A DNA stretch of 64,000 nt from Sorghum bicolor (lineage: Eukaryota > Streptophyta > Magnoliopsida > Poales > Poaceae): the NCBI RefSeq assembly GCF_000003195.3, contig NC_012870.2, positions 15,926,501 through 15,990,500 of the forward strand. The letters run 5' to 3'. Positions within the stretch are counted from its first letter, which is position 1, and the number at the start of each line of letters is the position of its first letter. Below, one piece after another: positions 23,043 through 35,364 of this stretch. The notes under the pieces are model-generated. The model was not told the origin of the DNA and did no database searches. It was given only the letters and a program-made list of their open reading frames with translations. The translations under genes and the position numbers were made by a program.

Positions 23043-24683
23043 TCAAAGTTGGCGCGAGGCATACGCGATAACGTGACCTTCTTGCATCAACACACAGCCT
23101 AGACCAACACCCGACGCGTCACAAAAGACATCGAAGGGCTTCTCGATATCAGGTTGAGCTAGGACAGGAGCTGATGTCAGCAATGTCCTCAACTTGTAGA
23201 ATGCCTCTTCACACTCAGGCATCCACACAAACTTCTCATCTTTCTGAAGTAAACGAGTCATAGGCTTGGATATTTTTGAGAATTCCAGAATAAATCGACA
23301 ATAATACCTAGCCAAACCGAGAAAACTCCGAACCTCGTGCACCGAAGTTGGAACTTTCCAATCCAGCACTTCTTGCACCTTAGCCGGATCCACCGATATG
23401 CCTTCTTCAGATAAGACATGGCCCAAGAAATGTACTTTCTTTAGCCAAAACTCGCATTTCCTGAATTTTGCATAAAGCTGATGCTCACGCAAGCGCGACA
23501 ACACCACACGCAGATGCTCTGCATGCTCCTCTTCATTGCAAGAATATACCAGGATATCATCAGTGAAGACCACCACAAACTTGTCCAATTCGGGCATGAA
23601 TACCGATTTCATAAGGTACATGAAGTGAGCAGGTGCATTCGTAAGACCGAAAGACATGACGAGATACTCATACAACCCATACCTCGTCGAGAAAGCTGTC
23701 TTAGGTACATCTTCAGGACGGATCTTGATCTGATGGTACCCAGATCACAAATCAATCTTGGAGAATACCTTAGCTTTAGACAACTGATCAAACAAGATAT
23801 CAGTGCGAGGAAGAGGGTATTTATTCTTGATGGTCACCGCATTCAGGGGACAATAGTCCACACACATGCGCAAGGATTGATCCTTCTTCTTCATAAAGAT
23901 AGCCGGACAACCCCAAGGAGAAGAACTAGGACGGATAAGACCTTTCTTCAACAACTCATTCAACTGGGTCTTAAGCTCAGCTAGCTCATTTGGTGGCATT
24001 CTATAAGGTCTTCTAGAGATAGGAGCGGTACCCGGAATCAATTCAATTTTGAAGTCCACATCCCGATCTAGAGGAAGCCCGGGTAAATCATCAGGAAATA
24101 CATCCGGGAACTCACACACCACCGGAATATCCTTGATAGCCCTAGATGTAACTGCACTCACAGTGCTACGGATATGAATATCTCGAGGAAGTTGCACTAA
24201 GAACGCCTCCTTGGTATTTGGGTCTCTCAACATCACTACACGAGTGGTGGTGTCGATAAGAACTCCGTTACCACTCATCCACTTCATTCCTAGAATTACA
24301 TCTATACCCACACCAGGTAAGACAACCAGATCAGCAAGAAACTGACGGTCTCCAATTTCCAGAGTTGCCCCAAAAACCACTTGATTGGTAGAAATATCAT
24401 TCCTAGCAGCACTAATGCAATAACTACCCTTATCAAGTGTAATTGCCTTGAGATTATGCTTAGACACAAAGTCTGAACTCACAAAAGAATGCGATGCCCC
24501 TGAATCAAAAAGCACAAGTGCATCACATTGGTTAACCAGAAACTTACCAGCCGTAACTACCTCACCAGCAGGGATTGCCTCCACAGTTGTGTAGTGAACA
24601 CGCCCCTGGCGGACGTTTCCTTGGTTGACCTTCTTTGGCGGGTAAGGACAATTGCTCTGCCAGTGCCCGGTCTGATTGCAGTT
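23043..24683 (-). pseudogene. E1 protease and reverse transcriptase
   Basis: In frame with gag. Retropepsin is near 24510-24480 ([10 protein letters not shown], catalytic D-S-G intact). RT follows with R-M-C-V-D-Y, F-S-K-I-D-L, G-L-T-N-A-P and the active site V-F-T-D-D-I-L-V-Y (near 23570-23540), so the paired aspartates are present. A TGA at 23745-23747 cuts RT just after F-S-K-I-D-L, and another at 23043-23045 ends it before RNase H. Each stop is one C-to-T step from CGA. Confidence 0.88.
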
Positions 24684-25631
24684 CTAGCATGGACGGTTGG
24701 CAGGTGGAGTCTTGGCATAGCTGGGACCTGTGTTGCCCCTAGGAAGAGCAATAGAGTACCCCGTGCGGAAACCCGTCTTAGCCAGATTCTTCTTCACAGG
24801 AGGGCGATACCGCTGGTTAGGAGTTTGAGCACGGCACGGGGGCCTAGCTGCCACTGGAGCCTTGGATTGTGACGCCCCTGTCCCGACCTCAAAAGCCCTC
24901 TTGCGAGTCTTGGTCGCCGTGTACACAGTGTTATAGTTCTCTTGAGTGAGAGCATCACTAACAAACTCATTTAAAGTTGCACACTTAGAGCGGCCCATAG
25001 TCTTCAGCAACTTGGGGCCAAGACCCCGCTTGAAGCTAGCAATCTTCTTCGCCTCAGGGTTCACAAACTCAGGAGCATACCTTGATAGGTGATTGAAAGC
25101 ATGCAAGTAGTCCTTCAGAGTTTTGTTGCCCTGAGTCAACTGCATAAACTCGGTATGCTTCATCTCCATGACACCAGGAGGAATGAAATGCCCCTTGAAA
25201 GCCTCACGAAAGAGGTTCCAGTCAACCATAGTATTGTCCGGGAGAGCCTCCCGATGCTGGTTCCACCATATGCCCGCCGGACCCTGTAGTTGGTGAGCAG
25301 CATACTCAGCCTTCAAACCCTCGGTCAACCGAAGCAAGCGGAATTTTTGTTCCACCGTGTTCAGCCATTGCTCAGCTTGAAGGGGTTCTTCAGCTTCTCT
25401 GAAAGGTGGGGGCTTAGTATCCATGAAATCCTTAAAGCTACTGTATTGATTAGGAGCTGGCCCTTCTTGTGCATGACGACCACCCTGATTTGCCATCCGA
25501 TTGATGGTCTCAGTGAGCATCCTCTGATTTTCCACCATCATTTGCATCAGCTCAGCTGGATTTGGTGGTGGAGGAGGAGGGGGTGGGTTCATGTTTGCAC
25601 GTTGTTCCGCTTCTCGAGTGCCACGAGACAT
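24684..25631 (-). pseudogene. E1 gag
   Basis: The probable start is the ATG at 25631 (M-S-R-G-T-R-E-A-E), although the frame is open further upstream. A proline run (near 25580), a capsid-like domain (W-L-N-T-V-E-Q-K-F near 25370, then Y-L-H-A-F-N-H-L-S-R-Y-A-P-E-F near 25085) and a basic C-terminus follow. The zinc knuckle C-x2-C-x4-H-x4-C at about 24690-24645 has its second position replaced by TAG (24684-24686), so gag ends inside the knuckle. Gag coats the RNA genome in relatives. Confidence 0.88.
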
Positions 25632-25994
25632 CTGTAAAGACACAGTCACTGAGCATTGATGATGACAAGATTTGTCATAGAAGAACTTATACTTATGCCT
25701 GAAAGTATTCGAAAGAATAGCTTTACAGAAAAGGCACAATAATTCAATTCCACAAAACAACATCACCAATCCAACACATGACAGAGACAACTGTAATATG
25801 CACAATGCGGAAAACATCGTCATCACCGGTCAAACATGATACAGTTAACACATCGGGTCCATAAAGTTATTACACCATCACAGTACATGACGTGAGTCAA
25901 AGATCAAGGTTCTGGATTACAACAGGGTTACAAAAGCACTACTGCCAACTGCCTGACTACAAAAGATCCTCACATAACAACTACCCACTACTCA

Positions 25995-27080
25995 CTACAC
26001 TCCAGGCTCGTTGTCCGAGTCAGCGTCGAAGATCGCCTCTCCATCCTCGTCGCTAACTGGCTCAAGCTCCTCGTCCTCCATGTCCTCGTGCAAGGGTGGT
26101 GCAGCCGCTGCTGGTCCATCTACCTCCATACCATCATCATCGGCCACAATCACCTGAGGTCCCACCTCTGGATACACGGGCATAGGGCGAGGAATAGGGT
26201 GTAGCAAGTTGTTGAGACGGTGAATCTCCACAAGACCAGCCTCAATCTGATCCTGCAGATAGTTCTCCCGCTCAAGCGACTGAATCCGGTGCATCTCCCA
26301 TGCCCGGCGTCTGTTCTCCGACACACGGAGCGCAGTATCCCTCTCACGAGTGACCTGCATCAAGCGCTCCTGCACTGTCTCCCTCTCTCTAGCCAACTGA
26401 CTCATCTGATCCTGCTTATGATCTCTCTCCCTAATGGCATTCACCCACTGCTGCCTACGGTACTCCGCAATGTCTTTCCAGTCATTGCGGTCCTTCTGAG
26501 CTTGCTCTAGGAGTCTAGCTTGCTTGCGAAACTTGCGAGCATGCTTTTCAGCCTTCTGTTGCATCTCCTGGGCCTGGCGAACAGCCACCATCACCTGTGC
26601 ATAAGTGTCCTCTCACTGACTGAACAGCTTGAGCACAGCCATCATAGCACTCATAGCAGGACTAGAACTCTCAGCTCGCTCTCCCCTGCCTCGGACCAAC
26701 GCACAACCATCAGCCTGCTTCCACTCCGCTGCTGCTGGGTCAGCACGGGGAATGGAGGCCGCTGGTCCTCCTGTCAGCTCATCGCCAAACCTCTGACAGA
26801 TGTTGAGCAGCATCGCATGGGCTGCAACCTGAGCTGCTTCCCAAGGAGTTTGCCCATCTGAGTTACAGGTCCACCCTGTCCATGCAGGCCTGCCCCCATG
26901 TGGAGGGACCACTCCCTGCACAGCAAACCACTGCAACTCTCCTATCATATCCACCTCCCACCAAGAATACTGAGGTGGCTCAGTATACCCCACAGACTGT
27001 AGCACCCTCCAGAGCAAGGTAGGAGTGCCAAACTCGCTCAGAAAGGTGTCACTGGGGTGAGGTGAAGCGGGCACGTCCAT
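25995..27080 (-). pseudogene. E1 extra ORF upstream of gag (ORF0-like)
   Basis: One frame of 361 codons from M-D-V-P-A-S-P-H-P-S at 27080 to D-S-D-N-E-P-G-V at 25998, with a single internal TGA at 26613-26615. The first part is compact and rich in Trp. The second is a long Arg/Glu/Gln helix, predicted coiled coil, about 26590-26190 (R-K-Q-A-R-L-L-E-Q-A-Q-K-D-R). An acidic tail follows. RIRE3 and RIRE8 of rice are known to carry an ORF before gag, and position and orientation match. Function is unknown. It is out of action through the TGA unless read through. Confidence 0.7.
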
Positions 27081-27885
27081 CTGTGGAAAGGAATAGGAAT
27101 ACCATGGGTAAGAGAAGATTAATTTTAAGCAACATTTATTTAATTAAAAGGTACGACATGGTAAGGGAAGGAGTAGACAGAATGTGTGTATGAATGCGAC
27201 ATGATGCATGCACGAACCGTACGTCCTCACAAACTTAGAAAATTAACATTCTAACGGATATACGGTGGCATACATTCGTCTCTCGATACGATAATTAACG
27301 AATTACACGTGCGCTGTTAGAGTACGTGCAGAAAACTTCATTGCAGCCCAACAGTTCCCAATATATCACTCAAGAAAGCAATAAACTAAGTGCACATTGC
27401 TTGGACATGCCCATCATGCACAAACAATGACACCATAGCTACCCGAGAAATTAAATGCTCCCCAATTAAGTTTCTTTCGTGGTTCCATGGTTTTGACATG
27501 TAACCACTCGAGAAAACCACCGTGAACACTCCCCTAGACCGCCATTTGGACGATCATGCTCTCACAGCTCACACTTACTAGAGCGTAGGTGCGACGTTGC
27601 ATAATTTAAATATAGCGACATATGTGGCTAATTCACATATGAAGGCTACCTCTACCATTAGACCATAGGGTAGCATAGTGCGGTCATCACACATCCATAC
27701 CTGAGTACTGCCGGAGATGCATAAATAAAACCCCCCCAAGTCAGTACTTAAATAGCCACCTATAGTCCTTATGTGGGCAAGCAGGATTCGACCACTGACA
27801 TATCTTAAGTGTTGATTTACACCATTTTATTTAAAGACTCTTTTGTTTTTAAATACACAAAAGCTACATTTATAATGCTGAACTT
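27081..27885 (-). other. E1 5' leader
   Basis: About 0.8 kb between the primer site and the extra ORF. AT-rich, with no coding potential seen. Confidence 0.6.
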
Positions 27886-27897
27886 GCTCCGATACCA
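27886..27897 (-). other. E1 primer binding site, initiator Met tRNA type
   Basis: The minus strand reads TGGTATCGGAGC two bases inside the 5' LTR, one mismatch from TGGTATCAGAGC. This shows the right LTR is the 5' LTR and fixes the minus orientation of E1. Confidence 0.85.
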
Positions 27898-27899
27898 GC

Positions 27900-28447
27900 T
27901 GTCACACAACCGATCAAATTATAAGAGTTCAAGTGTAGAAACGATCGACAAGCAATCAAGTTTCCAAACTTGAGCCCATATAATCCCGGTAGTCAACTGA
28001 AATCACGAAGGACTTCGAACCAACTTGCAACAAGCCAAGATCGTAATAGTTCAACACAACACAGCGAATGTTACATAGTCATTCATTGCTGGCGAAGTAG
28101 CACCACATCGGAGTTACTTAGTTATTACAACACATGTTTGAAGTAGCGGAAGCAAAATAATTACACACACTTTCCAAAGTTCATTTCACAAGTACTTGTT
28201 CAGCCAGGGTCTCATGCCACCCATCCAAAAGCAACAGGTACGAAGTAGTTAGAGAACCATGCCCAACGGTTAGTCCTCATACCCAACGGGATGGAGACAG
28301 GTCTTGCATAAGCCATCATAAAATATATCATCTGCAACAGATGGGAATAAATCCTGAGTACGAGAATGTACTCAGCTAGACTTACCCGTCTAGTAAAACA
28401 TAAAAGACACGAAGGATCATGCAAGGCTAATATCAAGTGGAGCTGGT
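27900..28447 (-). repeat. E1 right LTR, first part
   Basis: It matches the left LTR from its start (TGTCACACAACCG) to GCTGGT, where the E3 block begins. It continues at 47893. Confidence 0.9.
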
Positions 28448-29700
28448 TGTTGGGTATTTTAAACGCAAACAGAAAAATCCGCAAGCGCACGGATACCGAT
28501 GTAGCCTTCACCCGGGAGTATTCCAGAGTATCGATTTTCCACAGGGAACGTGAGTGTACTAATTAAGATCCAAGATCGCCCAAGGATAACTATATAACTA
28601 TTTTTGGTGGGAAGAGAGGAAGTTTCCTGAGAGTTCTCTAGTTGATCTAAGAATCAAGAATTACTTCAAGATTATCTATTTCGGGACATCAGAACACTAA
28701 CCACAGAAAGAGATGAGAAGGGGGCTAGGAAGCTCCGACTACGGTCCTACAAACACCGATCCGAACGAGGTGGAATACGTCGACCGTTAGGGCTGTCACT
28801 ACCCTAGGGCTACCACAACAATCCGCAGGATTGGGTGCAATTCCAGGTAATTGCAAGACTAAACACCACGTCTAATCTATTAATTACTACTCTAATGTTT
28901 CAAAGATTAGAGCACTTGATGCAAGCGGGAATCCAATAAATAACTTGAATGTAAATAAAAGTAATTAGAGAACTCAGGAGTTATGAGTTGAAGAACCTGG
29001 AGAACGATGAAGAACGAACTAGATGCTGCAAAAGTACAATGTTGAGGAAGATCCGACAGATCTGGCTCCTCCTCCGCTCTCCTCTTCTCTCTCCCTATTT
29101 TCTAGATTACAACTAGAACTAACTAGAACTTGAACTAGAGAAACTAGAACTAGATGAACTAGAACTAGATCTAGATGAACTAGAGGTAGAACTAGAAGAA
29201 CTAGAGGGATCCTCTCTACTTGGATGAAGAATTGAAACCCTAACTTTGATTATGTAGAAGAGGTATGATCTCCAGGGGCCAGGGGGCCTTTCTTATATAG
29301 TCTTTTCAGATGAATCTGGGCTGTCGGATCAAACCGACATTGATCGTGTGGTTTTCCTTGAAGTATTAGGTCGGTGGAGCTTGATCCCCGAACTTCACCC
29401 TGATTGGTCCAGGGGGGAGGGCGGGCGCCCAGTGCCCGGCTCCGTTACGTCTCCCGTTCGCTCCCGTGGCTTCTGGACTCTTCTAGATGGTAGATAATTG
29501 TGCGGCACGTTAGTATCTCTATGTAAACCCGACGTGTGGGCCTTTCTTCCGTATTTCCTGATAACCCCCTGTAGAAATAGACAAACACCAAAACTTGTGG
29601 AATTCTGTCAGATAAAACCCTAAGTCTAGGTGTTGGTTGCATTTGGATCCTTTTCTATGATTAGTTGATGGTTAATTGTGAGCATTAAGGACCGTCAACA
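28448..29700 (-). repeat. E3 LTR-A, 1253 bp
   Basis: From TGTTGGGTATTTTAAACGC to GGACCGTCAACA. On the minus strand it has TATATAAG (near 29291-29298), then CCCCCTGGCCCCTGGAG just downstream (29270-29286), and a GGGCGCCC palindrome about 130 bp upstream of the TATA box (29423-29430). A CTAGAA-rich tract is at about 29105-29210. It is followed by a polypurine tract (AGCTTGGAGGAGCT on the minus strand). Confidence 0.88.
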
Positions 29701-30354
29701 AGCTCCTCCAAGCTCCTAAGGGTCTACACAGCTTGACCACACTCAATGCTCATAAGCAGTAAAAAGTAAATGTGTGGCTCAAAGTCTAGCAAACATGTAT
29801 ATCTGGCTGTGGTAGGAATTTAAACTCTCATCATACAGGAACTCATCATGCAACACTTTAAAGATTTTCAAAGATAAAATTCTCCAGAATTCTAGCATCT
29901 CTAAGAACAGATAAACAGCAGCTCAACCTTCCCATATCATATCCGTTAACGACTTAGACTTCAGATCAAGTACTCTTCCCACAAGTTCAGGTTTAGAGCA
30001 AATCTTAATTAATACCAGTCATGCCTAAACTTGAGAGAGATTTCAATTTTAAGAACTAGTCATGGTAGAGCAACTATTCATCATTTCCATTTGAGAGCTT
30101 ATCATGAGGGTTCATAGCAAACTTTATTTATTTATTTATTTATTTAGCAAACTAAGCAAAGATATATGTATAAGCACAAAATTTTTATTTGGGTTCTTAT
30201 GATTATGCATCTTTTTATTATTAGAGTAAAGTATAAACGTGAGTAGAATACTTAGCTGGATAAATGGGGTTGCTCTCCCCCAAGCTGGGTTTTGACGTAA
30301 TTCCTTCTCATGTAGCTAGCAGGTGGCAGAGGTGTATTTGAATATTGGCAGCAC
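29701..30354 (-). other. E3 copy 1, 3' noncoding domain
   Basis: It matches about 45460-46098 of copy 2 and, inverted, about 59420-60050 of E4. A segment of about 1.1 kb present in copy 2 is missing right after the polypurine tract. No gene. Confidence 0.75.
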
Positions 30355-32008
30355 TGTTGGGTATTCTTAACATCATTACCAAAAGTAGACTAAGTTCTCT
30401 AAATCTAGTAACGGTGCCAAAAATACCAAACCTATCCCTTACACCACTTAAGCCAAGTTGTCATGCCCAGCATGATATAAGACACGCGGTATTGAAATAT
30501 GCAATTGCTCTTCTAAATAAATAATGAATGGGATCTGCAAGCGCACAGATTAATACCGATGCAGCATTTTAACCGGGAAGTATTCCAGGTATCGTTATTT
30601 ATATTTTTACCACTGGGAAGGGATTAGCGATCATCACTATTGATTACAGAATAGAATATGAGATTGAGCATCTATCATTGCATGTATAATTGAGAACATT
30701 ATATCTAACTCTTCATACAGGGATAAGTGTCACATAAAAGATATATGAAGTAATAATAGTGACAAGGATAACTAATCTGATCTAGCCACATAATAAATAT
30801 GATAAGCACCTCAATTAGATACTCTAGAAAGTCATTAGCATGGTATTAGAACGAACTACAAGAATATTCCCTAAGTTATTCTCCACTATATAGTCTAGCA
30901 TATCATAGTTAGTGCAAGCATACTTAGCAATCATTGCAAGACAAGACTACGCCCATGCATAGTGATATTAGCAAGGAATATGAGAAACATAGCAATCACT
31001 CCCCTGTAATAATGTTGCTCTGCCAGCCCAATACACGAGAGGGGGACTATATAAGAATCAATGAAGCTGTCACTATCACGAACTACCCCACGATCTGGCA
31101 TATTGGGTACAATCGCAGATAAATACGGTATAAGCACCACGCCTACACAATATCTATCATTTACCCATGGATCCGATGGATAAACGCTATACGATCCTAA
31201 GCATGTATATAGATCGTATCTAACTAAGCCAAGTACATAACTATGATAAACTAAGAACAATATAATCTTGAATATAAGCAAATAGAGCAAAGTCATAAGC
31301 AATATAATGAAGTAGAACAAAGTCATATTCATAATATTGAAGAACAAAGATAATTAGAAAGTAATTAGAAGAACAATTAGAAGATTACCAAGAATCCTCT
31401 TGATAGATCCGGAAACCAATCGAAGATTGACTCCTTCTAGTTCTAATCCTATGTAGCTATGCTAATCTAGATATCTAATTGATGTGGTGGCTCTAATCTT
31501 GATCAGAGGCTTCTTCTCCCTTGATGGAACAATGAATTAGGGTTGAGAGGCTCTCTCCTCCAGGGGCCAGGGGGTCTGGTTTTATAGTCCCTTCAAGTGA
31601 ATCTGGGCCCTTGGATCAAACCGACATAGATTGTATGGTTTAGATTCATCCTTTAGGTCGGTGGAGACTTCCCGCAAAGCAGAGTCCTGATTGGACTCCT
31701 GGAGAGGGCGGGCACCCAGGGGATCAGGGCGGGCGCCCTGCCTCTGGCCCCGTTTCGCCTCCGCTTCGGTCTCGTGGCTTCTGGAGTCTTCTAGATGTAA
31801 GATAATTGCGCAGCACGTTAATATCTTTACGTAATCCCGACATGTGGGCCTTTCTTCCATATTTCCTGATAACTCCCTGCAGAAATAGATAAACACCAAA
31901 ACTCGTGGAATTCTGTCAGATAAAACCCTAAGTCTGGATCTTGTTTTCATTTGGATCCTTTTCTTTATTTATTTGATAATTAAATTTGATACTTAAGGAC
32001 CGTCAACA
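30355..32008 (-). mobile_element. S1: solo LTR of the E4 family, AGCAC duplication
   Basis: A 1654-bp LTR, the same length as the E4 5' LTR and near-identical in text but inverted. AGCAC flanks it (30350-30354, 32009-32013). Copy 2 of E3 shows the empty site at about 46093-46102, with a single AGCAC. It has the minus-strand TATA and the CCCCCTGGCCCCTGGAG box (31558-31574). Confidence 0.92.
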
Positions 32009-32230
32009 AGCACCCTGATAGCAATTAGGATGTCCTCCATCTGCTAGCCTTCTTTGATCCTTGAATTCTGTGGAGCTCAAATAGACAACAAAGCTTTGTG
32101 GAACTCTTGGCAAGGCGTTCGGTGTTTTTAAGTCCTTCGAACGGGACGCTCTGCTTTCTCAGTCGTCCTGGGATTCGCTGGACGGCGTAGTCGGTGGTTC
32201 TGGCAGCGCCTGGTCTTCATGTATAACTAT

Positions 32231-33406
32231 TGGTGAGGTCGTTGTCCCGATCTTCACGACGTAGGATGGATAACTAGCTGAAGATCAGCCAATAACTTGC
32301 TGCAAGCAGCGAGGATAACTAGTGCAACCTGACGACACGCACAAGGAGCCAACCACCGTCTCTATACGGCAGCCTGAACCAAGGATTCGCCCAACCACAC
32401 TCTCAAAGAACCAACCTACGCAACCTGAACTCGAGGATCAGGAGCACGGATTGGGTGCCGATGACGCGGCCGCTTCTGTAATCTCTGCGAAGGAAAACAC
32501 AAGAGCAAAGGGGTAGAGATCACTCTCTGAATTTGTTAGCACACAGCTGAACAAAGTGGTTCTGTATTTCAATTATCAAAGTCTTCGATTACAATGAGTC
32601 TTAGGGGGTATTTATACTAGCAACAGCCCTGCTAGATAGGTATGAAAACGAAATAGAGTTTCTGAGTGAAGGCAATGTGAAAGGTTCCCTCGAAATGGAT
32701 TCCCGAAGTGGCTTCGCGTGACTGTTGGCCTCCAGAGCAGTTTCCAATAAACTGACCATAACTTTTTATTGGGAAGTCCAAATGATGAACTGTTTCTTGG
32801 ATGTGAAACTAGACTCCAAGAGCTTTCCAGCAACGTATGCCATGCACCACGAAACGCTGTAGAGTGGTACAGTTTTACTTGGCAAGTTGTACCAACATTC
32901 TGTCACGACAGACTGTTGACCTTCTGAGCAGTCTGTACTAATTCTGGTCTGCAGGCAATATGGAGTATCCAAACTGGTCGCCACTTGATTCATTGGAAAG
33001 CAGACTCGAAGAGCTTTCCAACAAGTGCTCATGGGCCTTCATAGCATCTCGAAAGTGAAAGTTATGATCTTTTCTTTCAACTGGTCCGTTCTGCACCGCA
33101 CTGGTCCGATCTGCCCTTCTTTCAACTGGTCCGTTCTGCACCGTGTTGTTCCAATCCTTGCGATCCAGGTCACCTCCCTCCTCATGTGTATACCTAAGCA
33201 CAACCAAAGTAGAACACTTAGGTAGTATAATATTCTCATTAACATTAATAGAACTCTCACAAAGTAGCGCGTTCACCTCTTGTTGTAGCTTCTTGGTTCG
33301 GCTACGTGTAATTGCTCCATCAATGGCTTGGGCTGGTGCCGGTGTAGTCGGTGTAGAGGTTGGCGTGGAATTGGAGGGAGCATGCTTGGTTGGGATGTCC
33401 TCATCA
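32231..33406 (-). repeat. E2a 3' LTR, 1176 bp
   Basis: On the minus strand it reads TGATGAGGACATCC to CCTCACCA. Its first 469 bases (33406 down to 32938) code for the last ~155 residues of the pol protein. Three differences from the 5' LTR are visible in the first 70 bases of the + strand, and few elsewhere. Confidence 0.9.
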
Positions 33407-35364
33407 TCCTCCCCCTCTTGAAAAGGAGTCGACCTCGACTCTGATTCTTCTAATCCGAAGAATGGTGTCAAGTCAGCAACATTGAAGGTTGTGCTAACAC
33501 CATAATCTTCAGGAAGCTCAATCTTGTAGGCATTATCATTGATCCTGGACAGCACTCTGAATGGACCATCTCCCCGTGGCATCAGCTTGGATTTACGCTT
33601 CTCAGGAAAGCGGTCTTTGCGAAGATGTACCCACACTAAATCTCCGGGCTCAAATATCACCTTCTTGCGATGTTTGTTTGCCCAATCAGCATAGTACTTG
33701 GACCTTTTTTCGATTGCTTCTTTGGTCTTCTCATGAATCTTCTTGACATATGATGCACGCTTGGATGCTTCCATGTTAATCCTTTCCTGCAATGGTAGAG
33801 GCAACAAATCGATCGGAGCAAGGGGTTTGAATCCATACACAACTTCAAAAGGACACATATTAGTTGTAGAATGTACTGCCCTGTTGTAAGCGAATTCCAC
33901 ATGTGGCAAGCACTCTTCCCACTCCTTCAGGTTCTTCTTGATCAAGGCTCGTAGCAGCATAGAAAGTGTTCTATTCACAACTTCAGTTTGTCCATCCGTT
34001 TGAGGATGACAAGTGGTGGAAAACAGCAGCCTTGTTCCAAGCTTTGCCCACAATGTCTTCCAAAAGTAGCTCAAGAACTTGGTGTCACGGTCTGAAACAA
34101 TTGTTTTGGGCACGCTGTGTAATCTTACAATATCCCTGAAAAATAGAGAGGCTACATGGGAAGCATCATCGCTTTTATGACAAGGTATAAAATGTGCCAT
34201 TTTAGAGAACCGATCAACAACAACAAAAATTGAATCCATTCCCCTCTTTGTCCTAGGTAAACCGAAAACAAAATCCATGCTAATATCTTCCCAAGGGGTA
34301 CTAGGAACAGGCAAGGGAGTATATAATCCATGAGGGTTCAGTTTTGATTTAGCTTTGTGACATGTGATGCATCTTTGCACAAGTCGTTGGACGTCTCTTC
34401 TCATCTTTGGCCAGTAGAAGTGATCAGCTAGCATCTCATATGTCTTTCTCCATCCAAAGTGACCCATCAATCCACCTGCATGTGTTTCCTGTAGCAACAA
34501 AAGCCTAACAGAGCAGTGGGGTACACACAATTTGTTAGCTCGAAACAAAAATCCATCATGTATATGATATTTTTCCCACCCTTTTCTAGTTGTACAGTTT
34601 GCAAATGGTTCTGAAAATTCATGATCAGTAGGGTACAATTCTTTTATGCTTTCAAGTCCTGGAACCTTGACATCTAGTTGATTCAACAAAACATTTTTAC
34701 GTGACAAAGCATCAGCAACAATGTTTTCTTTACCTTTCTTATATTTCACAACATATGGAAAAGTTTCAATGAATTCAACCCATTTGGCATGTCTACGATT
34801 CAGTTTTGCTTGCCCCTTTAAATATTTCAAAGCCTCATGATCTGAATGAATAACAAACTCTTTTGGCCATAAATAATGTTGCCAAGTCTCAAGAGCTCTT
34901 ACCAAAGCATACAATTCTTTGTCATACACCGAGTAGTTCGGTTGCGCACCTCCTAACTTCTCACTGAAGTATGCAACCGGCTGTCCATTTTGCATTAGGA
35001 CACCACCGATTCCGATCCCACTTGCATCACATTCAACCTCAAAGGTTTTAGTGAAATCCGGTAACACCAGCAAGGGGGCTTCGGATAGCCTCTTCTTCAA
35101 TTCTTGGAATGCTCTCTCTTGTGGTTCACCCCATTGGAAGGCAACACCTTTCTTTGTTAACTCATTCAACGGAGCAGCTATGGTGCTGAAATCTCTCACA
35201 AATCTCCTGTAAAAACCAGCAAGTCCATGAAAACTTCTCACCTGACTCACATTTTCAGGAGTTGGCCAATCCTTGATTGCTTTCACCTTTGATTCATCAA
35301 CCTGAATTCCTGAACCTGAAACAACAAAACCAAGAAACACAACCTGATCTGTATAAAAATGTGC
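32938..35364 (-). pseudogene. E2a RT end, RNase H, integrase and tail (second frame)
   Basis: The frame opens upstream of 35364 and continues RT after the break. RNase H is at about 34990-34690 ([10 protein letters not shown], then A-D-A-L-S-R-K). Integrase has a zinc-binding region with C-I-T-C-H-K (34380-34350) and a D-D-E core: S-M-D-F (near 34275), V-S-D-R-D-T-K-F (near 34090) and G-Q-T-E-V-V-N-R (near 33980). The C-terminal region has D-L-V-W-V-H-L-R-K, then an acidic stretch that crosses into the 3' LTR. The tail holds a duplicated V-Q-N-G-P-V-E-R. I see no classic chromodomain; CRM elements have a different targeting motif here. The protein would need the upstream frame to be made. Confidence 0.85.
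33407..33420 (-). other. E2a polypurine tract inside the pol frame
   Basis: The minus strand reads AAGAGGGGGAGGA directly before the LTR start. The same bases code for Q-E-G-E-D in the pol frame, so priming site and codons overlap. Confidence 0.8.

Noticed and set aside
29105..29210. CRISPR-like array in the CTAGAA tract
   Set aside because: The repeats are very short, have no unique spacers of regular length, and the sequence is eukaryotic.
30931..31347. A 138-codon open frame that recurs at 55200-55616 and 61837-62253
   Set aside because: It lies inside LTRs of the same family (S1 and both E4 LTRs). Its repetition reflects LTR identity and not a gene; no domain and no codon bias.
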